From Myrmaecium sp. VS I D KN 1 (Eukaryota > Ascomycota > Dothideomycetes > Valsariales > Valsariaceae), in assembly GCA_019775845.1 (NCBI GenBank), contig JADQAV010000009.1, positions 186,001 through 250,000 on the forward strand: DNA of 64,000 bases. The letters are read 5' to 3'. Shown here piece after piece: positions 22,958 through 33,453 of this stretch (the first letter of the stretch is position 1; every line of letters starts with the position of its first letter). The translations under genes and the position numbers were made by a program. The notes under the pieces are model-generated. The model searched no databases. It saw only the letters and a program-made list of their open reading frames with translations, and was not told where the DNA came from.

Positions 22958-23798
22958 TTACTTCCTGTACCACATCCTGGTGATCTTGGTGTGCCGCATC
23001 TTCTTCTGCAGCTGGAAGATGCCGTACATGAGCGCCTCGGAGGTGGGCGGGCAGCCGGGGACGTAGATATCCACGGGCACGATGCGGTCGCAGCCGCGGG
23101 TGACGCTGTAGCTGTAGTGGTAGTAGCCGCCGCCGTTGGCGCAGCTGCCCATGGAGATGACCCAGCGGGGGTCGGGCATCTGATCGTAGACCTGGCGGAG
23201 GGCGGGGGCCATCTTGTTGGTGAGGGTGCCGGCGACGATCATCACGTCGGACTGGCGGGGCGAGGCCCGGAAGATGATGCCGAGCCGGTCCTGGTCGTAC
23301 CGCGGCGTGGACAGGTGCATCATCTCGATGGCGCAGCAGGCGAGGCCGAAGGTCATGGGCCACAGCGATGACTGGCGCGCCCAGTTGGCGACTTGGTCCA
23401 GGGTGGTCCTAGGGAGGAAATGGTCAGTGCCTACTCCAGCTTTTATGCCAGGCCTTCCTCCTCTAGATTCGTTGCTTGGCGAGGCGATTCGACATACAGT
23501 GCATATTGCATCACGCCCTTCTTTCCCTCTTGACTCGGCAATGGCACCTCACGCCGTTCCTTCTTCATGGGCAGCGGTGCGCCGGGTCCATCGCGGATGA
23601 GGCCTGGTGACTGCGTGGGAGTTGCGGGTTTGGCAGAGGAGTTTGATAGGAAGGCAACGGTGCCTGCGCGATAAGGGAGAAGGCAGCGGGCCGGTTGGGC
23701 TGAGAGAAACATGCGGGTTAGCGGAAGGAAGAGCTGGTGGTGGCGGCAAACGTACCTCGCAGAGCCATTGCGGCAGTCGATCGTGTTGTCGATAACAT
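22958..23798 (-). CDS. NADH:ubiquinone oxidoreductase 20 kDa subunit (NDUFS7/PSST/NuoB)
   Basis: Mitochondrial complex I subunit that carries the terminal iron-sulfur cluster N2 and contacts ubiquinone. Three exons (23798-23756, 23699-23498, 23408-22958) give 231 residues. The N-terminus [15 protein letters not shown] is a basic mitochondrial presequence. Cluster ligands are visible as the tandem cysteines in [12 protein letters not shown], the cysteine in [19 protein letters not shown] and that in [11 protein letters not shown]. The protein ends with [15 protein letters not shown], standard for this subunit. It is divergent from the TRAPP subunit gene with 335 bp between the starts. Confidence 0.96.
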
Positions 23799-24133
23799 CC
23801 TGCCTAAATAACTAAATATGGAGGATGAGGGAGGAGGAGAGACGGACGTGTTCGTGGTGGGGGAGGAGTGGAGAGGTGGCGATGGGGCGATGGGGCAACT
23901 CTCTTGCTTTTGCGGAGTCGTGATGTCGAACGTTGTGGAGGTCGCGGGTATTATGTGATGTCGCATTTCTCGCATTATGATTGGATGTCCGCTATAAACC
24001 GGGCTAAAACCCCCCGGGGCTCCCTTCGACTAAACTGCAAGTGGGACCCCGCGCGTATCGAAACCGAGAGCCGACCGCACACCAGCTAGAAAAGCTTCCG
24101 ACAAACGCTCCGCTTCCGCGTAGGGCAGATATC
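23799..24133. promoter_or_regulatory. Shared promoter between the complex I and TRAPP genes
   Basis: A 335-bp spacer between two divergent starts, so both promoters must lie here or overlap the coding ends. No TATA box is obvious. I mark it only from gene orientation. Confidence 0.5.
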
Positions 24134-24777
24134 ATGGCGACTCGCTATCCGTCCATCGCGTGCATTGGCATCATCGGCAAGCATGTAAGCTCTCCAAAGG
24201 CACGTACCGGCTGGGCCGAGTAGTCATGACTTATTCCGCATCAGAACAACCCTCTGCACATATCTTTATTTCCTGAGGAGACACGGGCTCCTTTGGAATT
24301 CTCCTTCCTCCTCTCTTCATGTCTTGACATCTTCGAGGCGCGTATGCCTCACAAGACCGCCGATCAGGACTTCGGTCTTCTCCAGGCGGTGGACGAGCGT
24401 CTCTCCATGTATGGCTGGCTGACCAACACCGGGGTCAAGTTCATCATCGTCGTAGACATGGAAGGCCGACCCGTAACAAGCACCGACAGCAAGATTGCTG
24501 CCGCCGTCGGTCTGCGCGATGCCGACCTGAAGCCGGTTCGTGTCCCGGTGTCGGCTGCCGAGCGCTATCACTGACTTTCTTCTTCCAGGCCTTCCGAGCT
24601 TTGCAGAATGCTTATATCGGACTTCTCCGGAATCCTTTCTATGATCCGGATCAGCATTCTCCTGTGACTGCGAGTGTTGAGCGCAAGGCCGGGTCCACGC
24701 AGATCACCAGCCGCAACTTCATCAATGAAGTGAAAAGGATCGCAACCTCGTGGGCCCCGGGCGTCACGACCATCTGA
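24134..24777 (+). CDS. TRAPP complex subunit 2-like protein (TRAPPC2L/Tca17 family)
   Basis: Small longin-fold subunit of the TRAPP tethering complex that activates Rab GTPases in ER-Golgi and Golgi traffic. Three exons (24134-24184, 24245-24535, 24589-24777), all phase 0, give 176 residues. Exon 1 encodes MATRYPSIACIGIIGKH. Exon 2 continues NNPLHISLFPEE and later LLQAVDERLSMYGWLTNTGV and KFIIVVDME. Exon 3 has FRALQNAYIGLLRNPFYDPD. These match TRAPPC2L better than Trs20/sedlin, although the two families are related. A 20-residue stretch before the C-terminus is less conserved. Confidence 0.9.
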
Positions 24778-25162
24778 TCCTGGCTCATATGAGTCAGAAA
24801 GAGCGATGGACGGCAGCGGCAGCCTGAATCACTTCGAAGAGTGATGAAGGTCCTGACATGGCTCGTTGTCACCTTTCAAACGCCGAAGACCAGAACCCGG
24901 GGCTGCGGTCAGATTCTATCAACGCTGGACAGCTGAAGCAATCCTTCCTCACTCAAGTAGATCATCTATGGTTCCGAGAGACCTGCACAAAGCAAGTCCT
25001 CGTCCGATCCAAAATCCAATGCTGCCACATATCAGGGATTTCCGTAGTCCAATCAGATCGCTCGGCTGCTAGTCATCCGAGGTTGTACCGACTGGAACAA
25101 CCGACATCAATCGTCAGCTATCACGCCATGGAGAAGCAGAACATCGCGTAGTTTGTACATAT
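24778..25162. other. Intergenic region between the TRAPP subunit and AFG1 genes
   Basis: Holds the 3' flank of the TRAPP gene and the promoter of AFG1. Nothing else is visible. Confidence 0.5.
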
Positions 25163-27412
25163 ATGCCGCCAAGAATCGCCTACAGCTTTGACAAATGCAT
25201 CCTGTGGCGTCTCAGTCTGCTCTCACAATCACCAACCCGCTCGTTCTCTATCGTGCCCTGCTCGCGACAAGTCGCATTAGACCGGATCCGGCACAGCACC
25301 GGCTTGGTAAGGTGGCAAGGCTTCCCGGTAGACCGGCAAAGATAATAACGCCGCCTAGCTATACATTTACAAAAGCTCTATGAAAGCCTAAAGGACTATG
25401 AACCAACCGTCCAGTACAACGACCGACTTCAGCAGCTAACTCGGGCTGTGGAAACTGCCCGCAACGCTGCTCCTCCGATAGCGGGCGTCCGAGGGGTGTG
25501 GTCCAGCCTCAAGGCCCAGAAGGAGAGACGGGATAGTCTGGCCGTGACAAGAGTACTAACCAGTCATGAAGCAGCCCAGCAGCTCAATTCCCCAAAGGGG
25601 CTACTGCTTCACGGTGAAGTTGGAACAGGGAAAAGCATGCTGATCGACCTATTCGCGGATTGCTTGCCTAACAAGAAAAAATGCCGGTGGCACTTCAACA
25701 CGTTCATGCTCGAGGCCATTGCAAGGCTGGAGCATCTGAGGCAGGCTCGAACCGCCGGACTTTCCGTGGACGACGATCACTCCTTACTTTGGCTGGCTAA
25801 AGACCTGATAGAGTCTTCCCCTATCTTGTTCCTGGACGAATTCCAACTTCCCGATCGAGCGTCTTCGAAAATTATGTCCACGCTGATGACGAGCTTCTTC
25901 CAATTGGGCGGAGTCTTGATTGCGACGAGTAACCGTATGCCTGAAGAGCTAGCGAACGCGGCAGGCATGGAGTTTGGCTCACCACCGTCGCCGCTCGAAT
26001 CTCTTCGCTGGAGGTTAGGAATTCGGGAAGCTAAGAGGACGCATGGTCGACGCGGGGAGTTCGCTGCCTTCCTCGACGTTCTCAAGGCGAGATGTGATGT
26101 ATGGGAGATGGAAGGTTCCCGTGATTACCGGCGCAGTGAATTTGAGGATTCGAATGCTCAAGTTGCCGCTGGTGCTGGGCAAGGGTTCCATGCAACGGCC
26201 TCTTCAACCACCTCTGGACTTGGTTTCGCAAAGGGTGAAGGGACCGCGTCCATGCCAGAAGCAACCAATAACAGTGCTGCTATGCCAAGATACTTCTTTG
26301 TCATGCCAGAAAATGACCCTAATGTTGATGCCGAGCAACAGTTGGAGGCATATAGACTAGCCGAACGTCTGGCCACTGGACACTCTTCTGAGATACCATG
26401 GTCGCCTACAACTATCAGAGTCTATGGAAGAGAGGTGGTAGTACCTCGTCACTTCAACGGCGTGGCATCTTGGACATTTGATGAGTTGTGCAACAGCCGT
26501 CTTGGCCCTGCTGATTATATCACGCTAGCCTCGACCTTCCACACTCTCATCCTTCGGGACGTTCCAGTTCTCAGTCTCCTCCAAAAGAACGAAGCTCGCC
26601 GCTTCATCACCCTTCTGGACGCTCTCTACGAAGCGCGCTGCAAGCTTCTTGTCACCGCGGAGGCAGGACCGGACAACATCTTCTTTCCCGAGACCAACTC
26701 GGTCAGCAACGCAGGGCCATCCGACGCTCTCGGTGCAAGTGAAGGGAATGAGCTCACTGAAGATGCGCTGCACTCGGAAACCTTTGCGGAAGCCTATCAA
26801 GATGCCATCGCCCCTTTCCGACCCAACGTGTCCAGTTACGAAGGGCCCGACCACACTCACTCCCGGCTCAAAGGGATTCTGTCCAAGGACGCCTTAGAAG
26901 ACGACCCTCCGACGAACCTCTGGACCCGCGGTAGCTCCTTCCTGGAAGATGAGAGCAGCCGACTGTCTCCCACCTTGCCGGACTTCGCCCAGACCACCGT
27001 CTTCACGGGCGAGGACGAGCGGTTCGCCTACAAGCGCGCGCGGAGCCGGCTGTGGGAGATGTGCGGGACGCGATGGTGGAGTCGGCAGGAGGAAGGCTGG
27101 TGGCGACCGTTGCCGCGCGAAGTCCGGCGGTGGGAGGACGGCGCTCCGGCCACCGTCGCGAGCCCTGTGCGGAGGGACTCGGCCGTGCAGACGGAGGGGA
27201 TCGGTCACAGTCGGCTTGTCGATGAGGAGCTCGACGGCGTCCTCTTTGGACGCAAGGCTGGCTCGACGATGCAGGCGCGGGAGCCGCCGACGAACATCGG
27301 CTGGACGCACATCTGGGGCACGATCAAATGGGGGAAGAGGGCGGGCAACTGGGGCAAAGGAGTTGAAGGCGTCGAGGAGAGGAGGAGAGAGAAGATGAGG
27401 AGAGATGACTGA
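25163..27412 (+). CDS. AFG1: Mitochondrial AAA-type ATPase, AFG1/LACE1 family
   Basis: ATPase of the mitochondrial inner membrane thought to act as a chaperone in turnover of respiratory-chain subunits. Exon 1 (25163-25306) gives a basic N-terminus with LWRLSLLSQSPTRSFSIV, a likely import signal. A 69-bp intron is followed by exon 2 from 25376, starting LYESLKDYEPTVQYNDRLQQ. The Met at 25195 does not keep the frame through the splice, which favours 25163. The Walker A motif is GEVGTGKSM and Walker B is ILFLDEFQLPD; a sensor-like TSNRMPEEL follows. The total is 726 residues against about 509 in yeast Afg1. The extra length lies in a low-complexity insert near the middle and a long C-terminal part with Trp/Arg-rich segments. 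Confidence 0.92.
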
Positions 27413-27745
27413 GAGCTGGAAGCCGGCGCGGGATCGTTTCAAGATCTCTCGCCTATGTTATCTCTGGATTTGTGACTATTCGCTTTTCGCGGTGCATAAG
27501 TTTGTAGCATTAGTCCATTTTTTTCTCTCTATAGCAAGCAGACTGTCTTGATGCTAAGCAAAAAAGTATCATGTTACAATAAAAGCCACCATGCTTCTCT
27601 AAGTAACCCCCTTCGTGACACGCTCCATAATAGATCTGATCCGCACGTTCGAAGCTCTCCTCCGACTCACGCACAAGCAAAAGCAAAACCGACACGCTCG
27701 AGATCACCCAGCAACCCGACTGCCCCCCTCCCTTATCACCCTGCC
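27413..27745. other. Convergent 3' region of AFG1 and an orphan gene
   Basis: Downstream flanks of two convergent genes. No gene is visible. Confidence 0.5.
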
Positions 27746-28774
27746 TCACTCCAACCCCCGCAACACCCCCGCAATCCGCACATTCACCCGCCTCCGCGCC
27801 CGCGCTCGCTCGCGCTCCTCCTCCTCCGCCCGCCGCAGCGCCCGCTCCGCCACCTCCGCCACCCGCCTCCGCAGCTTCTCCACCTCCTCCACCCGCGGTC
27901 CCCTCGCCGGCATGCCCTCCCCCTCTTCACCCCCTGCTACATCCACGTCCCCATCCGCGCATGCGGGGCGGAGCACCGCGAGCTGCTCCCCTTCCTCCGC
28001 CAGCCATGCGCGCCCCAGCCCCCGCACGGCCAGCGCGCTGAGCGAGCGGGTCAGGTCGTCGTACCGCGCGCGCAGAGCTGCGGCCTGCTGCTCGGCGATG
28101 ACAAGGCGGGCGGCGAAGGCGGAGAGGCGGGCGTGGAGGGGTGGGGGTTGGGGGTCGCTGCTGCTGCTGTTGCTGGGGGCGGTGCTGCCGTCGGCACTGT
28201 TATTGCCCAGTGCGTGCCGGAGCGGGGCGGAGAGGCGGGCGTACTGCTCCAGCAGGGCGGTTGCGTGGTTGGCGGGGTGTGTGGGGGAGGTGGCTCCGGC
28301 TGCGGGGGTTAGGTTGCCGATTTGGGTCAGTAGGGTGGTGCGGGTGCTGCGTAGAGAGTGGAAGGTGGTGCGGAGGAGGTGGTGCCGGTATTGGGCGGTG
28401 GCTTCTGTGGGCTTGTTAGTTCGTTTGGAAGGAGGTCTGGGGAAGAGGGACGGGGAGGGCGGTTTACCATTGAAAGCCTTGACGAGAGGGTGCTCGGCGC
28501 GGCGGCGAGGACGTAAAGGGGTGGCCTGCTGTTGTGCGGGTTGCTGCGGCTGCTGCTGCTTCTCCGAAGACGGAGGGGCGAGCAGTGTGACACGCGGTCT
28601 TTGGAGGAGGCCGACGTGCGGATGGGGTCCTTTCGCTGTCGACCGTTTGAGGATGCCGCGGGGTTTGGCGGCGGTCATCGTCAACTGCTTCGCTGCGTTG
28701 CTCTCGCGAGAAGGGGGATGCCGTGAGGTTGGACGGCGAGTGGGAGGGGGCGCCATGTCTATTCTGTTCTTCAT
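27746..28774 (-). CDS. Orphan coiled-coil and disordered protein
   Basis: I do not recognise a family. From Met 28774 (or Met 28756, MAPPPTRRP) the protein begins disordered and basic, with a GILKRS motif and a Gln/Pro/Ala-rich run. It then has helical stretches (YRHHLLRTTFHSLRSTRTTL, RLSAFAARLVIAEQQAAALR) and ends in a strongly predicted coiled coil (VEKLRRRVAEVAERALRRAE). An intron of exactly 63 bp is likely at 28405-28467: donor GTAAAC, branch CTAAC and acceptor CACAG. It has no in-frame stop, so the unspliced frame stays open. Splicing gives about 321 residues. A structural or kinetochore/cytoskeleton role would fit the coiled coil but is speculation. Confidence 0.65.
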   Translation of the reverse strand: MKNRIDMAPPPTRRPTSRHPPSRESNAAKQLTMTAAKPRGILKRSTAKGPHPHVGLLQRPRVTLLAPPSSEKQQQPQQPAQQQATPLRPRRRAEHPLVKAFNGKPPSPSLFPRPPSKRTNKPTEATAQYRHHLLRTTFHSLRSTRTTLLTQIGNLTPAAGATSPTHPANHATALLEQYARLSAPLRHALGNNSADGSTAPSNSSSSDPQPPPLHARLSAFAARLVIAEQQAAALRARYDDLTRSLSALAVRGLGRAWLAEEGEQLAVLRPACADGDVDVAGGEEGEGMPARGPRVEEVEKLRRRVAEVAERALRRAEEEERERARARRRVNVRIAGVLRGLE

Positions 28775-29152
28775 TGCAGGAGGATAAAAGGGGGAGAGAA
28801 GTGGAAGAGAAGATTCGGGAAAGAAAAGGGTCGGACGAGGTTGGATAGTGTTGACGTCCTGAGGACGAATCCATCCATGACTAAGTTCGGACGGGAGAGA
28901 AAGAGACGGTAATTTAAAAAGAGAAAACTGATGACGAGGATGAAAGAAGAACGCGACGAAGATATAAGTAAGGAAAAGCAATCTCTATATGATACAGTGC
29001 TCCGGCGACGCAACGACGGACAGCACGACGCTACATTGCATCGTAAGCAGCCAGTCTGTTCCTACCACAACCACCTTCACCTCATGAACTCCTCCTCTGT
29101 TATTGTCATAGCATCACCTCCTCTTCCCACATCCCAACTCCCTCCCCTCCAT
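28775..29152. other. Intergenic region between the orphan gene and GRX5
   Basis: Promoter side of the orphan gene and 3' flank of GRX5. The minus-strand frame of the orphan gene stays open to 28981 but looks less protein-like there. No other feature is seen. Confidence 0.45.
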
Positions 29153-29850
29153 CTAAGCCTTCGGCTGCTCCGCCTCCTCCTCCTCCGGCGGCACAAGCAC
29201 GCCCTTCTCCTCAAGCAACTTAGCCAGCGAGCCATCCTGATGCATCGACATAAGAATATCACAACCCCCAACAAACTCCTTATCCAAATAAAGCTGCGGA
29301 ATCGTCGGCCACTCCGAATACTCCTTGATCCCTAAACACCAACACCATCAGCACACAGCACACGCACCCTCCCCCCCACATCTCTCCCCATCCACAAACT
29401 CACCTTGCCGAAGCTCCTCATCCTCGAGCACGTTGAACGCCCGGAACTTCTCCGGGTCGACCCCCTGCAGCCCCAGGATCTGGATGCTCGCCCGCGAGAA
29501 GCCGCACTGCGGCATCTCCGGCGTCCCCTTCATGAACAGCACCACCGGCGCCGACGCCACCGCCTGGTCGATCGCCGCTCGCGTCTCCTGCGACAGCTGT
29601 CGGATCTGGGTCCCCGTCAGCAGCCGCAGGTGGCCGACGAAGGACGAGGGTGTCGCCGCTGCGGACGGGCGGACGCCGAAGCGCGTCGCTCGTGTGGTGG
29701 CGGCTGCGGTCGTCGTGCTCGTGGTGACGGCGGAGCGGAAGGCCTGTGGTGGTTGCAGCTTGTTAGCACGCGGACACTCCCTCAGAATTTCTCTTCCCTG
29801 CGATAATGGGATATGGCACGTACGGATTGGAACGCAGCTCGAGCAAACAT
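29153..29850 (-). CDS. GRX5: Mitochondrial monothiol glutaredoxin 5
   Basis: Matrix glutaredoxin that binds a glutathione-coordinated 2Fe-2S cluster and passes it on during iron-sulfur protein assembly. Three exons (29850-29824, 29743-29404, 29331-29153) give 181 residues. The first is only 27 bp and encodes MFARAAFQS. The next exon adds a Ser/Thr/Arg-rich presequence. The intron has a CTAAC branch point. The domain shows [20 protein letters not shown] with the monothiol CGFS site, then [20 protein letters not shown] and [13 protein letters not shown]. The protein ends with an acidic tail. CCP1 follows about 550 bp upstream on the same strand. Confidence 0.95.
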
Positions 29851-30406
29851 GGTGGCGTTGGTGTTTTGGGAGTGGAAACGGGAAGCAATTGGTGCGGCGG
29901 CGGCGGATGACCTTCACAAAGTCGCTTCCCTGAGGTCCTCTCCGCAAAACATGTCATCGCCCGCCGACCCGCTGACAAAAGCGAGCGACCGGGGTCGATC
30001 GCCGCCGCCGCAATGCCAAGCTTTGGCCAATCGCCGTTCAACTTCACGTCGACATGGGCCAACATTACTGCATGCACTCAATTCTCGCAAATTTACATGG
30101 GAAAAGAAAATAAGACTGGTTGATTCTTTTGAACAATTAGATACACCAAAAACATCCCTTTCTTCAAAAACGTCTCTTCTAATCTCCAAGCGATACATCC
30201 ACACGAGCCGGCTCTCTCCGAATCGAAACGTCTTCGACAATAGAAGATGTAATGTGGAAGATAAAACGAACCCGGCGCTAAAAAGAGGGAGTTGAAAAGA
30301 GACAAAGAAAAGAAGAACTAAATGAATATGAAGCGGCGGGGGAAATCACCCAATCCGCTTTGGATCGATAAGCAATGATTAAGTGGAAAAGACCTCCTGT
30401 CGTCGA
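29851..30406. other. Intergenic region between CCP1 and GRX5
   Basis: Contains the 3' flank of CCP1 and the promoter of GRX5. No gene or strong repeat is seen. Confidence 0.5.
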
Positions 30407-31601
30407 TCACTCGTCGAAACTGCTCTTGAAGGTCATCCGCGCATCCTCCCCAGTGGTGAAAGGCACGCCCAGCTCAAACAGCGTCATGACCACCTTCGAG
30501 AAGTCCCGGAAGAAGGCCTCGCTGTCCTTCGCGTACTTCTCCACGTACGGCCGGAAGTTCTTGTCCTTGATCAAGGCCATGTCGGTCGGCAGCATCATCA
30601 GCGACTTGGTCGACACGTCCTCGTACTGCTTCGGTCCGTCCCACTTCCGCCACGCCCACTTCTCGTCGAGCAGCAGCTTGTAGTAGTCGTTGGTCAGGGT
30701 GGTCGGGGAGAACGTCCAGGGACCGTCGAAGCCGGATCGATCGGTGTGGCAGCGGCCTAGGGCGTGAGCGCCGGACAGCGCCACGATCTCCTGGTCGTTG
30801 AACCCCATGCGTCCGAAGATGGCCCGCAAGTGGTTCTGTTCCTTGGAGCCGTCCGGGAGACGCCCGTCCGGAGTGCAGAAGGCGACGTCACGGTCCTGTC
30901 GGCCCGGTCGCCATGGAATCTTGGGACCTTGCATCTCCTGGATGGCGCAGACACCGGCAAGGGTCCAGAGGTCCGAGTAACTGATCCAAGGGAACTGCTG
31001 CTTGATGGGTTCGAGGAAGTCCCGCGCGGCCTTGAGGCCGGCATTGGCACCGTGGTCACCCTCGGGGGCGAACCTCATGGTCGCACCGTTAGATCCGCCG
31101 GTACCAGTCTCCTTATCATACCTAGAAGAGGATGTTAGTCCGGCGTCGTACACGGTGGGTTCAACTGCCTCATCAAACTCACGTTCCGCTAGCATGCCAG
31201 GCCAGCCTGACGAGGACGGGGCCGTAGCTCCCGTCATCATACTCATCGTTGTCCTCCAACGCCTTCGCGATGGCATCGTACACCTTCTGGTAGTCCTCCT
31301 GGGAAGGCGTGAAGATCCCAGTCTTGGTCTTCGCCGCGCTCGACTCCCTCAGCGTGCCGCGAGAGTAGGCGTAGAAGCCGCCGGCACCGAGGGCACCGGC
31401 ACCCAGTATCCAGAGCAGGGTCTTGCTGCTGTTGCTGCTGTTCGTCTTCGCGCCCGCGTCATCTGCGTAGCCACGACGCGATTGCTGGCGGAAGGCTTGC
31501 TGGGCGATGGTGAAGCGAGACCGTGGGCCGGCGGCGCTCCTGATGCTGGAGCTGCCGGAACGAAGGGCGGAACGGGCTAGGGGTCGGACGGTGGAAGCCA
31601 T
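30407..31601 (-). CDS. CCP1: Cytochrome c peroxidase, mitochondrial
   Basis: Class I heme peroxidase of the intermembrane space that reduces hydrogen peroxide with electrons from cytochrome c. Two exons (31601-31183 and 31121-30407) give 377 residues. The N-terminus is an Arg/Ser-rich presequence ending near RRGYADD. A hydrophobic stretch ([19 protein letters not shown]) would act as the bipartite sorting signal. The distal site is [10 protein letters not shown], with Arg, Trp and His. The heme-proximal His is in [12 protein letters not shown], and the tryptophan-bearing [13 protein letters not shown] region follows. The Met at 31601 is preferred over an in-frame Met six codons upstream because it begins the presequence typical of the family. 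Confidence 0.95.
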
Positions 31602-33453
31602 GTCTGCTCGTTCTTGCAAGGGTTGGATGGGTGGGTGTAAGATGGTTTGCTATGTGGGGGAACCACGAAACAGAGCAATAGAAACGGTCCGGATCTGATA
31701 CCGTGACCAACGAATGTGAGGTTGCAGATGGATGGAGGAGGAAGAGAGAAAAGGTTCAGGATGGGAGGGGAGGAACGTCGAGGTACTTGAAGGACGAAGC
31801 AGAACGGAGGGAGGGGCTGGGTGCGCTTATACAATCACATCGGGGATGGAGGGGGGGGACCAAGGGGACCCTGGTGTCCAGTAACTTAACGCTGCGTCGT
31901 AGGTACACTCTGTTGCCAGGCCCGCCGGTTAGCGTTCTGTTTGCTTTTGCTGACGGGTAGCTTTTAATCCCTGCGCAGGCCACTTAAAAGATACCTTGAA
32001 TTACAATCTCTCTCTATTAAGACGTACAGGACGCCAGCGCTAACCATCGGCTGCGCCAGGACACTGTAGTCTCTCACGGACACAGTAGTAGGTACCTAAT
32101 ACATAGTTAAGGTACCGATTCGGGGGGGCGGACGCAGCAAACATGCTGATACGTGCGACGAACCCCCTCGGACCTGACCATTACCCGCCTCCTGATTGGC
32201 TCCCCGGGGTCCGTTCTAGATCCCGGCCGGCGGTGTCAGCATCGGAGTTGCCCTGATAGGTGGTTTTAGGTTCCCCGGATCGTCGTCGTCGGCGCGCCTT
32301 GAAGTGGGGCCGTCTAGCTATCCTTCCGAAGGGGGTGGACTGGCCGTTAGTCAGCGTTTGCGGTCCAGCCTGCAGGTGCATTTATTTGGATGGGGACTTG
32401 ATTATATTCGTTATGAGGTCTCGAGATGTGTGTTGCTGAACGTGCTTCTGGCGGAGGAGTGCCTAGCCCTCTTCCCCCCTAATACCCCCTGAATCTGACA
32501 AAGCTTCTCCGTACACTGCTTTCTTCCCATCTTTTCCCGTTTTCTTTTCTTTTCTTCTTGCGGTCTGGCTGGCTGGCTCGGTAAGCAAGTAGACAAACCA
32601 TCCAAGAGCACACCGCAGTGCAATAAATACCACCAGCTACATGACTTAAGGTAGTAGCTCCCGTCACGGAGGGTCGAGGATCTTGCTTGTCATCCTCATC
32701 CTCAACCCCAAACCCAACTGCATACCTCAGTACTTAACCACTCCCTCTCTCTCTCAGCCCCACGCACAACAGCCCCCTTTGCCCCATCACAGGTAGATAC
32801 AGCCGGGACGAAAAGGATGGATCGTGCAGAGTGGGAGAAAAGATGAGGATGGGTTAGGTGGGATCACGATGTCCTTTCCTTTCTCTTTCTTTTTTTCCTC
32901 GCTTGACTCGCCTTTCCTTTTTGTTTTTTTTTTTATCTTTTTTCTCTCTCTTCTTCTAGAGGAAAAGTGTTTCCCAACACACGAGTGCCGGGACGAGAGA
33001 GGAAAAGTCTCAAAGGCAGTTAAAAACGAAGAGGGGGGTTGGGGAGTGGTAGGGCAGTGACTTCCACGAGGAGAAGGAAAACCTCGAGACCAAGAAAAAA
33101 AATCAAAATAAAGAAGAAAGATACCAAATCGTGCGGAAGGTACATAGCCTCAAAGTCCCCGTGCTCTTTCACATATCGGTGGTCTGACTTGAATGGTACT
33201 GTAAAATATTGATATTCATATTTACTACTGTCTCGAAAGGATCCATGCACAAAGTATCCGACGGCGAGGAAGAAAACGGCAAGAAAGGAAGAAGGGACCA
33301 GAAAGACTCCCATTCAAGTTGACCGAAATGCTTATATGCTCAGCCATCTTACCATGCTTCGTTCCTACTCCCCAGTGCGGTCGATCGCCGCTTCCAGGCG
33401 AACCGAAAAAATGAGATCCTCATGTCTATTGCCCCATACATCCAACAACACCT
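31602..33453. other. Intergenic 1.85 kb region
   Basis: No gene is supported. The stretch has GC-rich and poly-pyrimidine parts, including a T-rich run near 32880-32950, and short GGTACC-like words near 32090-32120. A 97-codon minus-strand frame (33020-33313) has two hydrophobic segments, but nothing else supports it. Confidence 0.5.

Noticed and set aside
27615-28787. A 390-codon open frame on the plus strand
   Set aside because: It is antisense to the orphan coiled-coil gene and Arg/Ala/Gly-rich, as expected for a shadow of GC-rich coding sequence.
33020-33313. A 97-codon minus-strand frame with two hydrophobic segments
   Set aside because: Low-complexity neighbourhood, no family resemblance and no splice context. 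Probably chance.
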